From Aquimarina pacifica (lineage in GTDB: Bacteria > Bacteroidota > Bacteroidia > Flavobacteriales > Flavobacteriaceae), in NCBI RefSeq assembly GCF_000520955.1, contig NZ_JACC01000003.1:1-64000 (forward strand): a stretch of DNA of 64,000 nt, written 5' to 3'. The position numbers and the translations under genes were made by a program. The notes under the pieces were generated by a model. The model was not told the origin of the DNA. It was given only the letters and a program-made list of their open reading frames with translations, and ran no database searches. Positions 37,740 through 48,110 of the stretch are shown one piece after another (position 1 is the first letter of the stretch; every line of letters begins with the position of its first letter).

Positions 37740-37878
37740 ACACAGTCATTTTATATGAGAACTGGAGTGAGATAGCTGTCAGTTTTACATTAGTTTTGAC
37801 CAGTAATAGGTTTTCTAGTATATAAAGAGATTTCAATATATCCGCGTTGCGTTTTATAACAAGTCATTTGTCTACCCA

Positions 37879-38337
37879 TCAATTTTTATTGTGTTTTGAA
37901 AGAAAAACAAGCTCTAAGTCATCATTGATAAGTTTTCTTTTATACTCTGTATAGCCTATTTTTTTATACAATGCTATATTTTTAATGCTTTTATGTCCTG
38001 TAAACAATGAGAAATAGGTTGCTTGTTTAAAATAGTTTTCTATTGCAAAAATTAATTGTTTTCCCAAGCCACGATTTTGAAAATTTTCGTGAACAATAAG
38101 CTTTTCAATAGAACAGGTTTCTTTTTGCAAAATAGCTCTTACAGAGCCTATAATAAAGCCATTAGATTGTATTTTTAGAAACACGTATTTATTGTAATCG
38201 TTAATAATAGATTCTAATGTTTGGGTTAATGGAGCAATATCAAAGTTTTGATATATTCTAGCTTCGCTTACATAGCATTTTTTCTGTAATTCTAATATTT
38301 CTGGAAGATCTTCAATTTGTGCTTTTTCAATTACCAT
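37879..38337 (-). CDS. GNAT family N-acetyltransferase
   Basis: A 152-residue GCN5-related acetyltransferase. The acetyl-CoA binding motif A is IEKLIVHENFQNRGLGKQLI (Q/R-x-x-G-x-G/A pattern), preceded by a strand with FIIGSVRAIL and followed by YKKIGYTEYKR, the motif B region. Length is typical. The substrate cannot be inferred from position: the neighbours are an M61 peptidase and topoisomerase IV. Confidence 0.88.
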   Translation of the reverse strand: MVIEKAQIEDLPEILELQKKCYVSEARIYQNFDIAPLTQTLESIINDYNKYVFLKIQSNGFIIGSVRAILQKETCSIEKLIVHENFQNRGLGKQLIFAIENYFKQATYFSLFTGHKSIKNIALYKKIGYTEYKRKLINDDLELVFLSKHNKN

Positions 38338-38543
38338 TTGTTTATTCTATTGCTTTTAAACCGTTCATAAAGAAGTTCGAATATGTAGCTCGAATTAGAC
38401 ATAAATTATATTGGTATAATCCTTTTGAGAATAAAAAGGCTTTTTATAGAATAAAGGTATGTAAAAAAATATAAAAGGTTGTTAATCAAATAATCAACAA
38501 AATTCATATTATAATTGTTAATTACTTTGTAAGAGGTATGTTT

Positions 38544-38551
38544 TAATTTTG
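38544..38551 (+). promoter_or_regulatory. -7 element of the parE-parC promoter
   Basis: TAATTTTG, an exact TAnnTTTG match, 42 nt before ATG 38594. A TTG at 38515-38517 gives a 26-bp spacer, a little long. Confidence 0.4.
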
Positions 38552-38593
38552 TAAGCTTCGTCTTATCTTAGCAAGCATTCTACCCAAGATTTT

Positions 38594-40453
38594 ATGAGCC
38601 AAGAAACTAAATATACCGAAGATAATATACGATCCCTCGATTGGAAAGAACATATCCGAATGCGTCCCGGAATGTATATAGGTAAATTAGGAGATGGTTC
38701 CTCTGCAGATGATGGGATATATATCTTATTAAAAGAAGTACTCGACAATTCTATTGATGAGTATGTTATGGGAGTAGGAAAAACCATAGAAATATCTATT
38801 CAGGGAGATAAGGTAATCGTACGAGATTATGGAAGAGGAATTCCTTTAGGCAAAGTGGTTGATGTAGTATCTAAGATGAATACCGGAGGAAAGTATGATT
38901 CTCGGGCATTTAAGAAATCTGTGGGTCTTAACGGGGTTGGTACCAAGGCAGTAAATGCTTTGTCTACATTTTTTAGGGTAGAGTCAACGCGTGATGGTAA
39001 ATCAGCTTCTGCAGAATTCGAAAAGGGAAACCTTACAAATCAAGATAGTTTAGATGAAACTTCGAGAAGAAGAGGAACAAAAGTAACTTTTGTTCCAGAT
39101 GCGACTATTTTTAAGCATTATAAGTATAGAACAGAATATGTTGCGAAAATGCTTAAAAATTATGTGTATCTGAATCCAGGTCTAACAATTATTTTTAATG
39201 GAGAAAAGTATTTTTCAGAAAATGGATTAAAAGATCTTTTATCAGATAACATAAATGAAGACGATAGGTTATATGATATTATTCATCTTAATGGGGATGA
39301 TATAGAAATTGCAATAACTCATAGTAAAACGCAATATAGTGAGGAGTATCATTCTTTTGTAAATGGACAGCATACTACGCAAGGAGGGACTCATCAAGCC
39401 GCATTTAGAGAGGCTTTGGTTAAGACAATTCGGGAGTTTTATGGTAAAAACTATGAAGCTAGTGATATTAGAAAATCCATTGTTTCTGCTATTAGTATTA
39501 AAGTAATGGAACCCGTTTTTGAGAGTCAAACCAAAACAAAACTTGGTTCTACAGATATGGGAGGAGACCTACCCACAGTTAGGACCTATATCAATGATTT
39601 TGTTAAGAAGTACCTCGATAATTATTTACATAAAAACTCAAATACAGCAGAAAGTATTCAGAGAAAAATACTGCAAGCAGAACGAGAAAGAAAGGATTTA
39701 TCGGGAATTAGAAAATTAGCTCGAGAACGTGCAAAAAAGTCGAGCTTACATAATAAAAAACTTAGAGATTGTAGAGTTCATTTAACAGATAGTAAAAAAG
39801 ATCGTAACCTAGAAAGTACATTATTCATAACAGAGGGAGATTCGGCTAGTGGATCGATTACAAAATCGAGAGATGTTAATACACAAGCAGTATTTAGTTT
39901 GAGGGGAAAGCCTCTCAATTGCTATAATATGAGTAAGAAAATTGTATATGAAAATGAAGAATTTAATCTCTTACAAGCCGCTCTTAATATAGAAGACTCC
40001 TTAGAAGATCTTAGATATAATAATATTGTGATTGCCACTGATGCGGATGTTGATGGGATGCACATACGATTATTATTGATTACTTTTTTCTTACAATTTT
40101 TTCCTGAAGTAATAAAAGAAGGACATTTATATATACTGCAAACTCCCTTGTTCAGAGTTCGTAATAAGAAAGAAACTATTTATTGTTATTCTGAACAAGA
40201 ACGAAGAGATGCCATAGGAAAATTATCAGGAAAACCAGAGATTACCCGATTTAAAGGATTGGGAGAAATATCTCCTGATGAATTTGTGCATTTTATTGGT
40301 GATGATATTCGTTTGGATCCCGTAATGTTGGATAAAGAGAAATCTATAGAAGAACTATTGTCTTTTTATATGGGGAAAAATACACCACAACGACAAGAGT
40401 TTATCATAGATAATCTAAAAGTTGAATTAGACACGATTGAGGAAGAATTATAA
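38594..40453 (+). CDS. parE: DNA topoisomerase IV subunit B
   Basis: A 619-residue type IIA topoisomerase ATPase subunit. GHKL ATPase motifs are [20 protein letters not shown] and [14 protein letters not shown]; the TOPRIM domain has [11 protein letters not shown] and [12 protein letters not shown]. It lacks the about 165-residue insertion of proteobacterial GyrB and pairs with the next gene, so ParE rather than GyrB. It decatenates daughter chromosomes using ATP. parC follows 32 bp later. Confidence 0.95.
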   Translation: MSQETKYTEDNIRSLDWKEHIRMRPGMYIGKLGDGSSADDGIYILLKEVLDNSIDEYVMGVGKTIEISIQGDKVIVRDYGRGIPLGKVVDVVSKMNTGGKYDSRAFKKSVGLNGVGTKAVNALSTFFRVESTRDGKSASAEFEKGNLTNQDSLDETSRRRGTKVTFVPDATIFKHYKYRTEYVAKMLKNYVYLNPGLTIIFNGEKYFSENGLKDLLSDNINEDDRLYDIIHLNGDDIEIAITHSKTQYSEEYHSFVNGQHTTQGGTHQAAFREALVKTIREFYGKNYEASDIRKSIVSAISIKVMEPVFESQTKTKLGSTDMGGDLPTVRTYINDFVKKYLDNYLHKNSNTAESIQRKILQAERERKDLSGIRKLARERAKKSSLHNKKLRDCRVHLTDSKKDRNLESTLFITEGDSASGSITKSRDVNTQAVFSLRGKPLNCYNMSKKIVYENEEFNLLQAALNIEDSLEDLRYNNIVIATDADVDGMHIRLLLITFFLQFFPEVIKEGHLYILQTPLFRVRNKKETIYCYSEQERRDAIGKLSGKPEITRFKGLGEISPDEFVHFIGDDIRLDPVMLDKEKSIEELLSFYMGKNTPQRQEFIIDNLKVELDTIEEEL

Positions 40454-40485
40454 TTGAATAAGCGGCTCTTAAATACACAATAGAT

Positions 40486-43137
40486 TTGGAAAACGAAAAC
40501 GAAGAATTAAATCATAATACAACTCCAGAAGATCATCAGCCTCAAGAGGTTATTACCAAAGTTACAGGGATGTATAAAGATTGGTTTTTGGATTACGCAT
40601 CTTATGTAATCTTAGAACGTGCTGTACCTGCGATAGAAGATGGTTTAAAACCTGTACAACGTAGGATTCTTCATTCTATGAAAGACCTTGATGATGGCCG
40701 ATATAATAAAGTTGCTAATATTGTTGGTCATACTATGCAATATCATCCTCATGGAGACGCTAGTATCGCAGATGCTATGGTACAAGTTGGGCAGAGGGAG
40801 TTATTAATTGATATGCAAGGAAACTGGGGTAATATTCTTACAGGGGATAGAGCAGCAGCCTCGAGATATATTGAAGCGCGTCTGTCTAAATTTGCATTAG
40901 ATGTAGTATACAACCCCAAAGTAACAGAATGGCAATTATCCTATGATGGTCGAAAAAAAGAACCTATTAACTTACCAGTTAAGTTTCCCTTATTATTGGC
41001 ACAGGGAGCAGAAGGAATTGCTGTTGGACTAAGTACTAAGATCTTACCACATAATTTTATAGAATTAATAGATGCTTCAATTAAGCATTTACAGGGAAAA
41101 AGATTTACTATTCTACCCGATTTTCCTACATCTGGGATTGCAGATTTTACCAATTATAATGATGGTAATCGAGGAGGTAAGATTCGTGTACGTGCAAAAA
41201 TTGCCCAACATGAAAAAAACACCCTTATTATAGATGAAATTCCTTTTTCTACCACGACAACCTCATTAATAGATTCTATATTAAAGGCGAATGATAAGGG
41301 GAAAATAAAAATCAAAAAAATTGAGGATAATACAGCTGCAAAGGTAGAAATATTGATTCATCTTCCTTCGGGGATTTCTCCTGATAAAACCATAGATGCA
41401 TTATATGCTTTTACAAATTGCGAAGTGTCTATTTCTCCGTTAGGCTGCGTTATTGAGGATAATAAACCTAATTTTATTGGGGTTTCTGAAATGCTTCGCC
41501 GTTCTACCGATAATACTGTAGAGTTACTTAAGCGTGAACTCGAAATCCAATTAGAAGAATTACAAGAACAATGGCATTTTGCTTCGTTAGAAAGAATATT
41601 TATAGAAAACCGTATTTATCGAGATATCGAGGAGGTAGATACTTGGGAGGGAGTAATAAAGGCTATAGATAAAGGATTACAACCGTACATAAAGCATTTA
41701 AAACGTGCGGTTACAGAAGATGATATTGTACGTTTGACAGAAATTAGGATCAAACGTATTTCTAAGTTTGATATTGATAAAGCACAACAAAAAATAGAAG
41801 CTTTAGAAGCTGATATAGCGCAAGTAAAGCATCACTTAGAACACCTTATAGAGTTTGCTATTGATTATTTTAAAAGATTGAAAAGCACGTATGGTAAAGG
41901 AAAAGAACGTAAAACTGAAATAAGAATATTTGATGATATCGAAGCAACAAAAGTAGTCATTCGGAACACCAAACTATATGTAAATCGTGAAGAAGGTTTT
42001 ATTGGTACTTCTTTACGTCGTGACGAATATGTTACTGATTGTTCTGATATCGATGATATTATATGTTTTACCCAAGAGGGAAAAATGATGATTACCAAAG
42101 TTGATTCTAAAACATTTATTGGTAAGAATATTATTCATGTCGCAATTTTCAAGAAAAAGGATAAGAGAACGATTTATAATATGATCTATCAAGATGGTAG
42201 AGGAGGGGCTTCTTACGTAAAACGTTTTGCGGTTACAAGTGTTACAAGAGATAAGGAATATGATCTTACCCAAGGTAAAAAATCTTCTAAAGTCTCTTAT
42301 TTCTCTGCTAACCCTAATGGTGAAGCAGAAGTTATTACTATTTTCCTTAGACAAGCAGGGAGCATTAAGAAACTAAAATTTGATCTTGATTTTTCTGATC
42401 TTTTAATCAAAGGACGTGGTGTCAAAGGTAATTTGGTAACCAAATATAATATTAAAAGAATAGAGCTAAAAGAGCAGGGAGTTTCTACATTGAAACCTCG
42501 TAAAATATGGTTTGATGATTCTGTAAGACGTCTTAATGTAGATGGTAGAGGAGATCTGTTAGGCGAGTTCAAAGGAGAAGACCGTTTGTTGATAATTTCA
42601 CAGAAAGGAGTATTTAAAACCGCAATTCCTGAGATGACATTGCATTTTGATTCTGATATGATTGTCTTAGAAAAATGGAAACCTAGAAAACCAGTTTCTG
42701 CAATTTATTGGGATGGTGAGAAGGAACGTTATTATGTAAAACGTTTTATTATAGAAAATCCGGAAAAAGAAGAAAACTTTATATCAGAGCACCCTAAATC
42801 TTTCCTAGAAATAGTTTCGACTGATTATAGACCTATGGCAGAACTAGTTTTTACAAAACTTAGAGGAAAAGATCAGAGACCGAATGAAGAAATAAATTTA
42901 GAAGAATTTATAGCAATAAAAGGAGTAAAGGCTCTTGGTAATCAATTAACTACATACAAAGTAAGGCAAATAAATCTTCTAGATGCTTTGCCCTATGAAG
43001 AACCAGAAGAATTACCAGCTGAAGAAATAGAAGTAATTGGAGAAGAAAATATTTCGTCCTCTCCTGCAGTTTCAAATAAGGAAAATGAAGATGACTCTTC
43101 TAAAGAAGGAGATGGAGAGCAGGCTAGTTTGTTTTAG
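40486..43137 (+). CDS. parC: DNA topoisomerase IV subunit A
   Basis: 883 residues. The breakage-reunion domain has the active-site Tyr in AAASRYIEARLS and the quinolone-region HPHGDASIADAMVQ. A long coiled-coil segment (about 425-470) is followed by a divergent beta-pinwheel domain and an acidic tail (about 840-875). The start is TTG at 40486 (MENENEELN), with an acidic preface of about 20 residues before VTGMYKDWFLDYASYV; the next in-frame ATG (40570) would cut into the conserved region. It forms the heterotetramer with ParE and is co-transcribed with it. Confidence 0.94.
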   Translation: MENENEELNHNTTPEDHQPQEVITKVTGMYKDWFLDYASYVILERAVPAIEDGLKPVQRRILHSMKDLDDGRYNKVANIVGHTMQYHPHGDASIADAMVQVGQRELLIDMQGNWGNILTGDRAAASRYIEARLSKFALDVVYNPKVTEWQLSYDGRKKEPINLPVKFPLLLAQGAEGIAVGLSTKILPHNFIELIDASIKHLQGKRFTILPDFPTSGIADFTNYNDGNRGGKIRVRAKIAQHEKNTLIIDEIPFSTTTTSLIDSILKANDKGKIKIKKIEDNTAAKVEILIHLPSGISPDKTIDALYAFTNCEVSISPLGCVIEDNKPNFIGVSEMLRRSTDNTVELLKRELEIQLEELQEQWHFASLERIFIENRIYRDIEEVDTWEGVIKAIDKGLQPYIKHLKRAVTEDDIVRLTEIRIKRISKFDIDKAQQKIEALEADIAQVKHHLEHLIEFAIDYFKRLKSTYGKGKERKTEIRIFDDIEATKVVIRNTKLYVNREEGFIGTSLRRDEYVTDCSDIDDIICFTQEGKMMITKVDSKTFIGKNIIHVAIFKKKDKRTIYNMIYQDGRGGASYVKRFAVTSVTRDKEYDLTQGKKSSKVSYFSANPNGEAEVITIFLRQAGSIKKLKFDLDFSDLLIKGRGVKGNLVTKYNIKRIELKEQGVSTLKPRKIWFDDSVRRLNVDGRGDLLGEFKGEDRLLIISQKGVFKTAIPEMTLHFDSDMIVLEKWKPRKPVSAIYWDGEKERYYVKRFIIENPEKEENFISEHPKSFLEIVSTDYRPMAELVFTKLRGKDQRPNEEINLEEFIAIKGVKALGNQLTTYKVRQINLLDALPYEEPEELPAEEIEVIGEENISSSPAVSNKENEDDSSKEGDGEQASLF

Positions 43138-43225
43138 AGAATACCTTAATGCTGTTTTTTTTTGTTTTAATCATTTGATTTTTAATTGATTATTTATTTT
43201 TTTAAGAAAAAAGTTCTGTTTTTTT

Positions 43226-43233
43226 TACCTTTG
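43226..43233 (+). promoter_or_regulatory. -7 element of the kelch lipoprotein promoter
   Basis: TACCTTTG, an exact TAnnTTTG match, 28 nt before ATG 43262; the predicted start site is near 43237. The -33 region is a poor match. Confidence 0.5.
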
Positions 43234-43261
43234 TAAGGCACAATTTTAAAATTAAAATCTT

Positions 43262-44851
43262 ATGTTAAAAATCAAATTATACTTAGTACCTTTTTTAATA
43301 TCTATGTTATTAATTGGTTGTAAAGGAGATGATAATAATGTTTTGACAGATGATGACCAAGATGAAGTTACCGAAGAAGAGACTGTCGAAGAACAAATAG
43401 AAGAAATTGTTTCTGTATTGACAGAAAATGAGGGTTCATTTACTAAGGCATGGAAAGTAAATTCTGCGGTACTTAATAATTCAAGTGGGGAAGTAGATAT
43501 CTCGAATAACTTTAATGTTACAGATGATGAGTTCATTTTTACATTTGATGATGCTTCAAAAAGTACAATATTAAAAAGTACAGGAGGAACTCTAGAATGG
43601 CGTCAAGGTAATGCTATTGCCTATGATGCATCAAATGCTGAGGAAGCAGAATTGGATCTAAATGCTTCTTCATTAATTTTTCCGTTTATTATTAATGAAG
43701 AGGATCCAACGGAACTTCTGGTTAATGCAACAGGAACAGACTTTGTATTCGAAAAGGTACAGATAATCACAGAAGAAAATACTTTAGTTTCTACTTTAGA
43801 AATGATAATTAAAAGCAATGATGGTGAAACCTTAGATTTTGAATTATCGGAAAAATTAGAAGAGGATTATGCGATACCACCTTCTGAAAAGCTAGAGTTT
43901 ACTGAAGCATTTACGATCCAGGATAATCGTATAAGATCTCATGCTCCTGGTATGAGAGGGTCCTATAGCGATAATAGTATGTTCGTAGCCAATAGAGCAG
44001 ATGATCTTGGTAGTCCAGGTAATCTTCCAGAAAAAATTGTGAAATTTAGTCTAGATACTAACGAATCCACCGAATATATTAATGTAACTACGCCTCACGA
44101 TTTTGTTTCTAAGCAAATGCATGTTTTGAACAATAAATTAGTTGTTGTCGGCGGACAGTATGTAAGTACTTATCCATTAGACTTAAGTGGCGAACCTGAA
44201 GTAGCGACACATGGTTTAGTATTGTCAAGATTTGGTAGTGCAGTAAAAGATAATGAAATTTATATAGTGGGAGGTTCATTAAATCCCAAAGATGGAGACC
44301 CAATTCCAGAATATCATTTAGGTGATGAAATCTTTAAATGGAATGTAGATGATAATTCTCTTGAGGAAATTGCAAAAATACCGGAAATACGTTCAGGAGC
44401 AAGATGCGAAATAGTGAACGATAAGCTTTACATTTTTGGCGGTTCAGATTATTTCTTTAGCCAACCTGCAAAAAATACTATTTATGTTTATGATTTTAAA
44501 ACGGGAGAAGTAACTACAGAGTTTTTGCCTAGAGCAGTTAATTTTACATATGTTGGTACATTTGAAAATTTGATTTATGTTTCTGGACAAATCGAAACAC
44601 AAGAGACTGATGCTGATACAGGAGAAATAACGATTGACAGAGATCCTTTTATAGGAGTATATGATACTTTTAAAGGAATATTCACAGAGCTAGAACATAA
44701 TTTAGAAAGTCCAGAACTAGAAACTATTCATTCTATGGCTATTTTTAATGATAAATTATTTATTATTTATGGTCAACAGACTGTGACTACAGAAGAGGAG
44801 GAAGAAGGAGTCGTTCAAGCTTGGAGTATTCTTCAGGCAGATTTGAATTAA
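43262..44851 (+). CDS. Kelch-repeat-like lipoprotein
   Basis: 529 residues. Lipobox LIGC gives Cys20, followed by an acidic spacer. A beta domain (about 60-195) with FTKAWKVNSAVL resembles a lipocalin-like start. From about residue 215 there are kelch-type repeats: LNNKLVVVGGQYVSTY, KDNEIYIVGGSLNP and NDKLYIFGGSDYF, each with the GG pair and following aromatic. The repeats should make a beta-propeller. Monocistronic with its own promoter and terminator. Probably a surface or periplasmic binding protein; the ligand is unknown. Confidence 0.8.
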   Translation: MLKIKLYLVPFLISMLLIGCKGDDNNVLTDDDQDEVTEEETVEEQIEEIVSVLTENEGSFTKAWKVNSAVLNNSSGEVDISNNFNVTDDEFIFTFDDASKSTILKSTGGTLEWRQGNAIAYDASNAEEAELDLNASSLIFPFIINEEDPTELLVNATGTDFVFEKVQIITEENTLVSTLEMIIKSNDGETLDFELSEKLEEDYAIPPSEKLEFTEAFTIQDNRIRSHAPGMRGSYSDNSMFVANRADDLGSPGNLPEKIVKFSLDTNESTEYINVTTPHDFVSKQMHVLNNKLVVVGGQYVSTYPLDLSGEPEVATHGLVLSRFGSAVKDNEIYIVGGSLNPKDGDPIPEYHLGDEIFKWNVDDNSLEEIAKIPEIRSGARCEIVNDKLYIFGGSDYFFSQPAKNTIYVYDFKTGEVTTEFLPRAVNFTYVGTFENLIYVSGQIETQETDADTGEITIDRDPFIGVYDTFKGIFTELEHNLESPELETIHSMAIFNDKLFIIYGQQTVTTEEEEEGVVQAWSILQADLN

Positions 44852-44880
44852 TAACTCTTAATATATACTATAGTAATAAA

Positions 44881-44922
44881 AATAGAAGGATTGTTTAGAC
44901 ATAAACAATCCTTCTATTTTTA
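44881..44922. terminator. Bidirectional terminator between kelch and phnA genes
   Basis: A 17-bp perfect stem: AATAGAAGGATTGTTTA (44881-44897), loop GACA, TAAACAATCCTTCTATT (44902-44918), then T-run. The two flanking genes converge on it, so it can serve both. Confidence 0.92.
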
Positions 44923-44942
44923 ACCTACTTTTGGTTTCTTAC

Positions 44943-45521
44943 TTAGGACTTCTTTACAAATTTTGTAAGAATAACAATATGCTGGCCACTTACACGACCC
45001 TCAATATGTTCTGGGTTATCATGAACTAACGAAATATTACGAACGGCAGTTCCTCTTTTTGCCGTAAAGTTGGCACCTTTTACGTTCAGGTCTTTTATAA
45101 GAACTACATTGTCTCCTGCATTAAGAACAGCACCATTAGAGTCAATATGTTTTATGGTATCTTGATCATCTTTTCCTTCTTCTGTAGCTTGGGCCCATGT
45201 CAATATTTCTTCATCTAGATAAAGTATATCCAGCAAGTCTTGTGGCCAACTTTCTGAACGCAATCTACTAAGCATTCTCCATGCCATTACTTGCACAGCA
45301 GGAACTTCGCTCCACATACTATCATTTAGACAGCGCCAATAATTAGGATCAGTTTTTTCTGGATCTTCTATCTGTTTTAAAGCATTTTGAGAAATCAAAA
45401 TACAAGAATCTATTCCTGTTGTTGGCGACTTTGGTACCTCATATATCGTAAGATTTTCGGTTTCACCAGATAATTCGCATACAGAACCACTTCGCTTCTG
45501 CAATTCTCGTTCTAGGTTCAT
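44943..45521 (-). CDS. PhnA domain-containing protein
   Basis: 192 residues. The N-terminal half has RSGSVCELSGETENLTIYEV and a helical segment (WRCLNDSMWSEVPAVQVMAW); the C-terminal PhnA domain (about 125-190) has DSNGAVLNAGDNVVLIKDLN and VSGQHIVILTKFVKKS, the YjdM/PhnA signature. Despite the name, the family is not shown to act on phosphonates. Only one Cys remains where many relatives have a CxxC ribbon, so zinc binding at the N-terminus is doubtful. Monocistronic. Confidence 0.88.
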   Translation of the reverse strand: MNLERELQKRSGSVCELSGETENLTIYEVPKSPTTGIDSCILISQNALKQIEDPEKTDPNYWRCLNDSMWSEVPAVQVMAWRMLSRLRSESWPQDLLDILYLDEEILTWAQATEEGKDDQDTIKHIDSNGAVLNAGDNVVLIKDLNVKGANFTAKRGTAVRNISLVHDNPEHIEGRVSGQHIVILTKFVKKS

Positions 45522-45634
45522 ATTTTAAGTGTTATAAGTCCTTAATGACAAAAGTCGTTAAATTATATGATTTATGAGTATGTGATTCTTATTAAGATTA
45601 ATAAGAACTAGTTTTTAAAAAAGATTATTAAAAA

Positions 45635-45670
45635 TAAAAAAAGCCCTGGAAATTAATCCAGAGCTTTTAA
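45635..45670 (-). terminator. Terminator of the PKD lipoprotein gene
   Basis: AAAAGCCCTGGA and TCCAGAGCTTTT pair with one C-A mismatch around a six-base loop. On the minus strand a T-rich tract follows. It lies about 55 bp past the PKD gene's stop. Confidence 0.75.
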
Positions 45671-45722
45671 GTAAAATATTTTAAGAATTATTTATTCAAA
45701 AATAATGATATACATTTTTTGT

Positions 45723-47330
45723 TTATCGTACTGCTGGTTGAATAAGCTCCATAGAAACATTTTCTATCCATAGGTCATTTCCTTCGAATAATTTAGCAGG
45801 ATTTGAACCAACATTTACACCGGCAGGTACTATGTAGAAAGTAATTTCATTTGAAGTAGCCGTAAATGTAACAGAGTATTCAACAAACTCAGCATTTGTA
45901 GCTGTTTCCTCAATATCTTCTGAAGCTATACTAGTTCCTATAGCGGTTGTTTCATCGGTATCAAATTCTGCAGGTATTACGTAAGCAGTTCCGAAAGTTG
46001 TACCTGGTCCTCCAAAGTTTTCAACGGCTGCGAAGAAAGTTATCGTATACGTTTGACCGCTTACTACAGGAATTACTTGATACATTCTTCTTTGAATTTC
46101 ATGTAGTTTACAAGAACTTCCTGTAATAGAAGTACTAGAACCACCTGGTTTAAATGTCGTACCTGAATTAGTAATATTAGCTGCAAGCCATGTATCAAGA
46201 CTACTTGGTACATCCCAATCATTAGGATCTTCACATTCTCCTCCTACTATTGGATCTATAAATGCAATTACTGAACTCGAAGAATCGTCATCAAGGTCAT
46301 CAGAACTAGTAACAGTTAAAGTAACAGTAAATATACCATCAGTAGCGTACGTGTATACAGGGTTCTCGTCAGTAGAAGTACCACTTGAATCACCAAAATC
46401 CCAAGAGTATGTAGCACCATCTGTAGATGTATTCGTAAATGTAACTTCACGTCCACTAACAGAAGTAGTAAAACTAGCGCTAGGAGTAACAGGAGCTGCT
46501 ACCGTAATCATAGTAGTAGTAACATCTTCGATTCCATCAACACTCGTCGCTGTTAATTCAACTTCATATGTACCATCAGTAGCGTACGTATATACAGGGT
46601 TCTCATCAGTAGAAGTACCACTTGAATCACCAAAATCCCAAGAATAAGACGTTGCATCTTCAGATGTATTTGTAAAAGTAACCTCTAAGAAATCTACAAC
46701 ATTAGTAAATGATGCAGTAGGAATAACTCCATCAGCAATAGTAATATCTTCAGAAGTCGAATCTTCAACACCATCTTCACTTGTTACGGTAAGAGTAATT
46801 GTATAGTCACCACCTTCTGCATATGTATACACAGGGTTTTCTTCTGTAGAAGTACCGCTTTCATCACCAAAATCCCAAGCATATGTTGCTCCATTTGTAG
46901 ACTCATTAGTAAAAGTAATTTCTAAGTCATTAGCAACTAGAGAAAAAGCTGCTGTTGGAGCTTCTGCTGCAATAACAGTTACTTCCATAGAACTCACATC
47001 CATTTTGTCACTTTCACTAACTGCTACTAATCTAACAGTATATGTACCCGCTTCTGCATATTCATGAACAGGGTTCGCGTCATTCACCAATCCACTGTTA
47101 TCACCAAAATTCCAAGCGTAAGAAACGGCATTGGCTGATTCATTTACAAATGTTGCTTCTAAGAAATTTGTACCACTTACAGAAAAAGCTGAAGTTGGCG
47201 TAATTGAATCCTCGGAATCATCTTCTTCACAAGAATTTGTCAACCCTATTAAACCTAACGCCAAAACAAACGTCAAGCTCTTAAAAATATAGGATTTAAA
47301 TGTTTTTTTTGTCTCACTAAAGTGTATCAT
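45723..47330 (-). CDS. PKD-repeat lipoprotein
   Basis: 535 residues. A lipoprotein signal with lipobox TNSC (Cys34). Four PKD domains follow (about 45-118, 122-197, 200-276, 280-355), each with the WDFGD core (the first reads WNFGDNSG) and an ENPVYTYA-type strand. The C-terminal part (about 366-530) is a carbohydrate-binding-like beta-sandwich opening with CEDPNDWDVPSSLDTW and containing CKLHEIQRRMYQVIPV. PKD domains act as spacers on surface proteins. PKD 3 and 4 are almost identical in DNA, a recent duplication. Likely a surface-exposed binding protein; the ligand is unknown. Confidence 0.87.
   Translation of the reverse strand: MIHFSETKKTFKSYIFKSLTFVLALGLIGLTNSCEEDDSEDSITPTSAFSVSGTNFLEATFVNESANAVSYAWNFGDNSGLVNDANPVHEYAEAGTYTVRLVAVSESDKMDVSSMEVTVIAAEAPTAAFSLVANDLEITFTNESTNGATYAWDFGDESGTSTEENPVYTYAEGGDYTITLTVTSEDGVEDSTSEDITIADGVIPTASFTNVVDFLEVTFTNTSEDATSYSWDFGDSSGTSTDENPVYTYATDGTYEVELTATSVDGIEDVTTTMITVAAPVTPSASFTTSVSGREVTFTNTSTDGATYSWDFGDSSGTSTDENPVYTYATDGIFTVTLTVTSSDDLDDDSSSSVIAFIDPIVGGECEDPNDWDVPSSLDTWLAANITNSGTTFKPGGSSTSITGSSCKLHEIQRRMYQVIPVVSGQTYTITFFAAVENFGGPGTTFGTAYVIPAEFDTDETTAIGTSIASEDIEETATNAEFVEYSVTFTATSNEITFYIVPAGVNVGSNPAKLFEGNDLWIENVSMELIQPAVR
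46335..46643. repeat. 72-bp direct repeats inside the PKD gene
   Basis: 46335-46406 and 46572-46643 are identical except for two bases, with a period of 237 bp (79 codons, one PKD unit). A third, more diverged copy lies near 46809-46880. Confidence 0.85.
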
Positions 47331-48110
47331 ATTTTTTATTTTTTTTAGAGAAACTAAAATAAGGATTTTATTTGAATCTGTTAATATTATTGTAATTTTT
47401 TCATGTTAAAATTAAAAAAAAAGCCAAAAAAATATCAATTTTTATGTTTTTCAACTTCGAAAGAGAACCAGTTGACGAAAAAACATAGATAGTCACCGCA
47501 TTTAATTGTTGTTAAGTATTGTATTTGTGTTAGTTACAATACTTCAGAATAAATTGTTATAAATCATATGAATATTTATTATAGCTATCGATTAATTACA
47601 ATAGTATTTTATATTTATATGTTAATTTTTAGCAATAATGAAATTTCTTGTTATTCAATTAATGTTAAATGAAGAAGTAACTTTTTTGGATAAGATTTAT
47701 AGTGCCTAAAGTTACTTTGATTGGTATTAAACTTTGGTAACGATTATAAACCTCTATTTATACATTTTAATACTGAACTTTTCTATCAATTAACTAACTT
47801 AAAAATTGCCTTATTGTGGTCGTATTCTTTTTTGCGTTCAATGTATAATTACATTTAAAACTTCGTAGTTAATTGTATTTTTTGTTTACTATTAATATCT
47901 AATAGTACAGTCCACATAGAAAGTTAGGCTAAGTCTATAGTGAAAGCCGGTTTCTTAAAATTAACCATTAATACAATACAGTTGTATCATTTTTGCTACC
48001 TCGATGTAAAGTATACATACTAAATATATCAATTATATCAAGGAAATTAAACTTTTGATACTTACTTAATAATTGTTTATTAATTGTATGCAGACTTTCA
48101 GAACAAAAGC
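47331..48110. other. 780-bp AT-rich intergenic region
   Basis: No convincing gene, RNA or terminator was found on either strand. It should contain the PKD gene's promoter and the terminator of terC, but no exact TAnnTTTG element or strong hairpin is visible. Short imperfect inverted repeats such as ATACAGTTGTAT at 47976-47987 are present. Confidence 0.5.

Noticed and set aside
46351-46647. 98-codon + strand frame with internal repeats
   Set aside because: It is antisense to the PKD repeats and its repetition just mirrors them; codon pattern and domains support the minus-strand gene.
46335-46880. Regular repeats as a possible CRISPR array
   Set aside because: The period is 79 codons, the units encode PKD domains in frame, and there are no unique spacers or cas genes.
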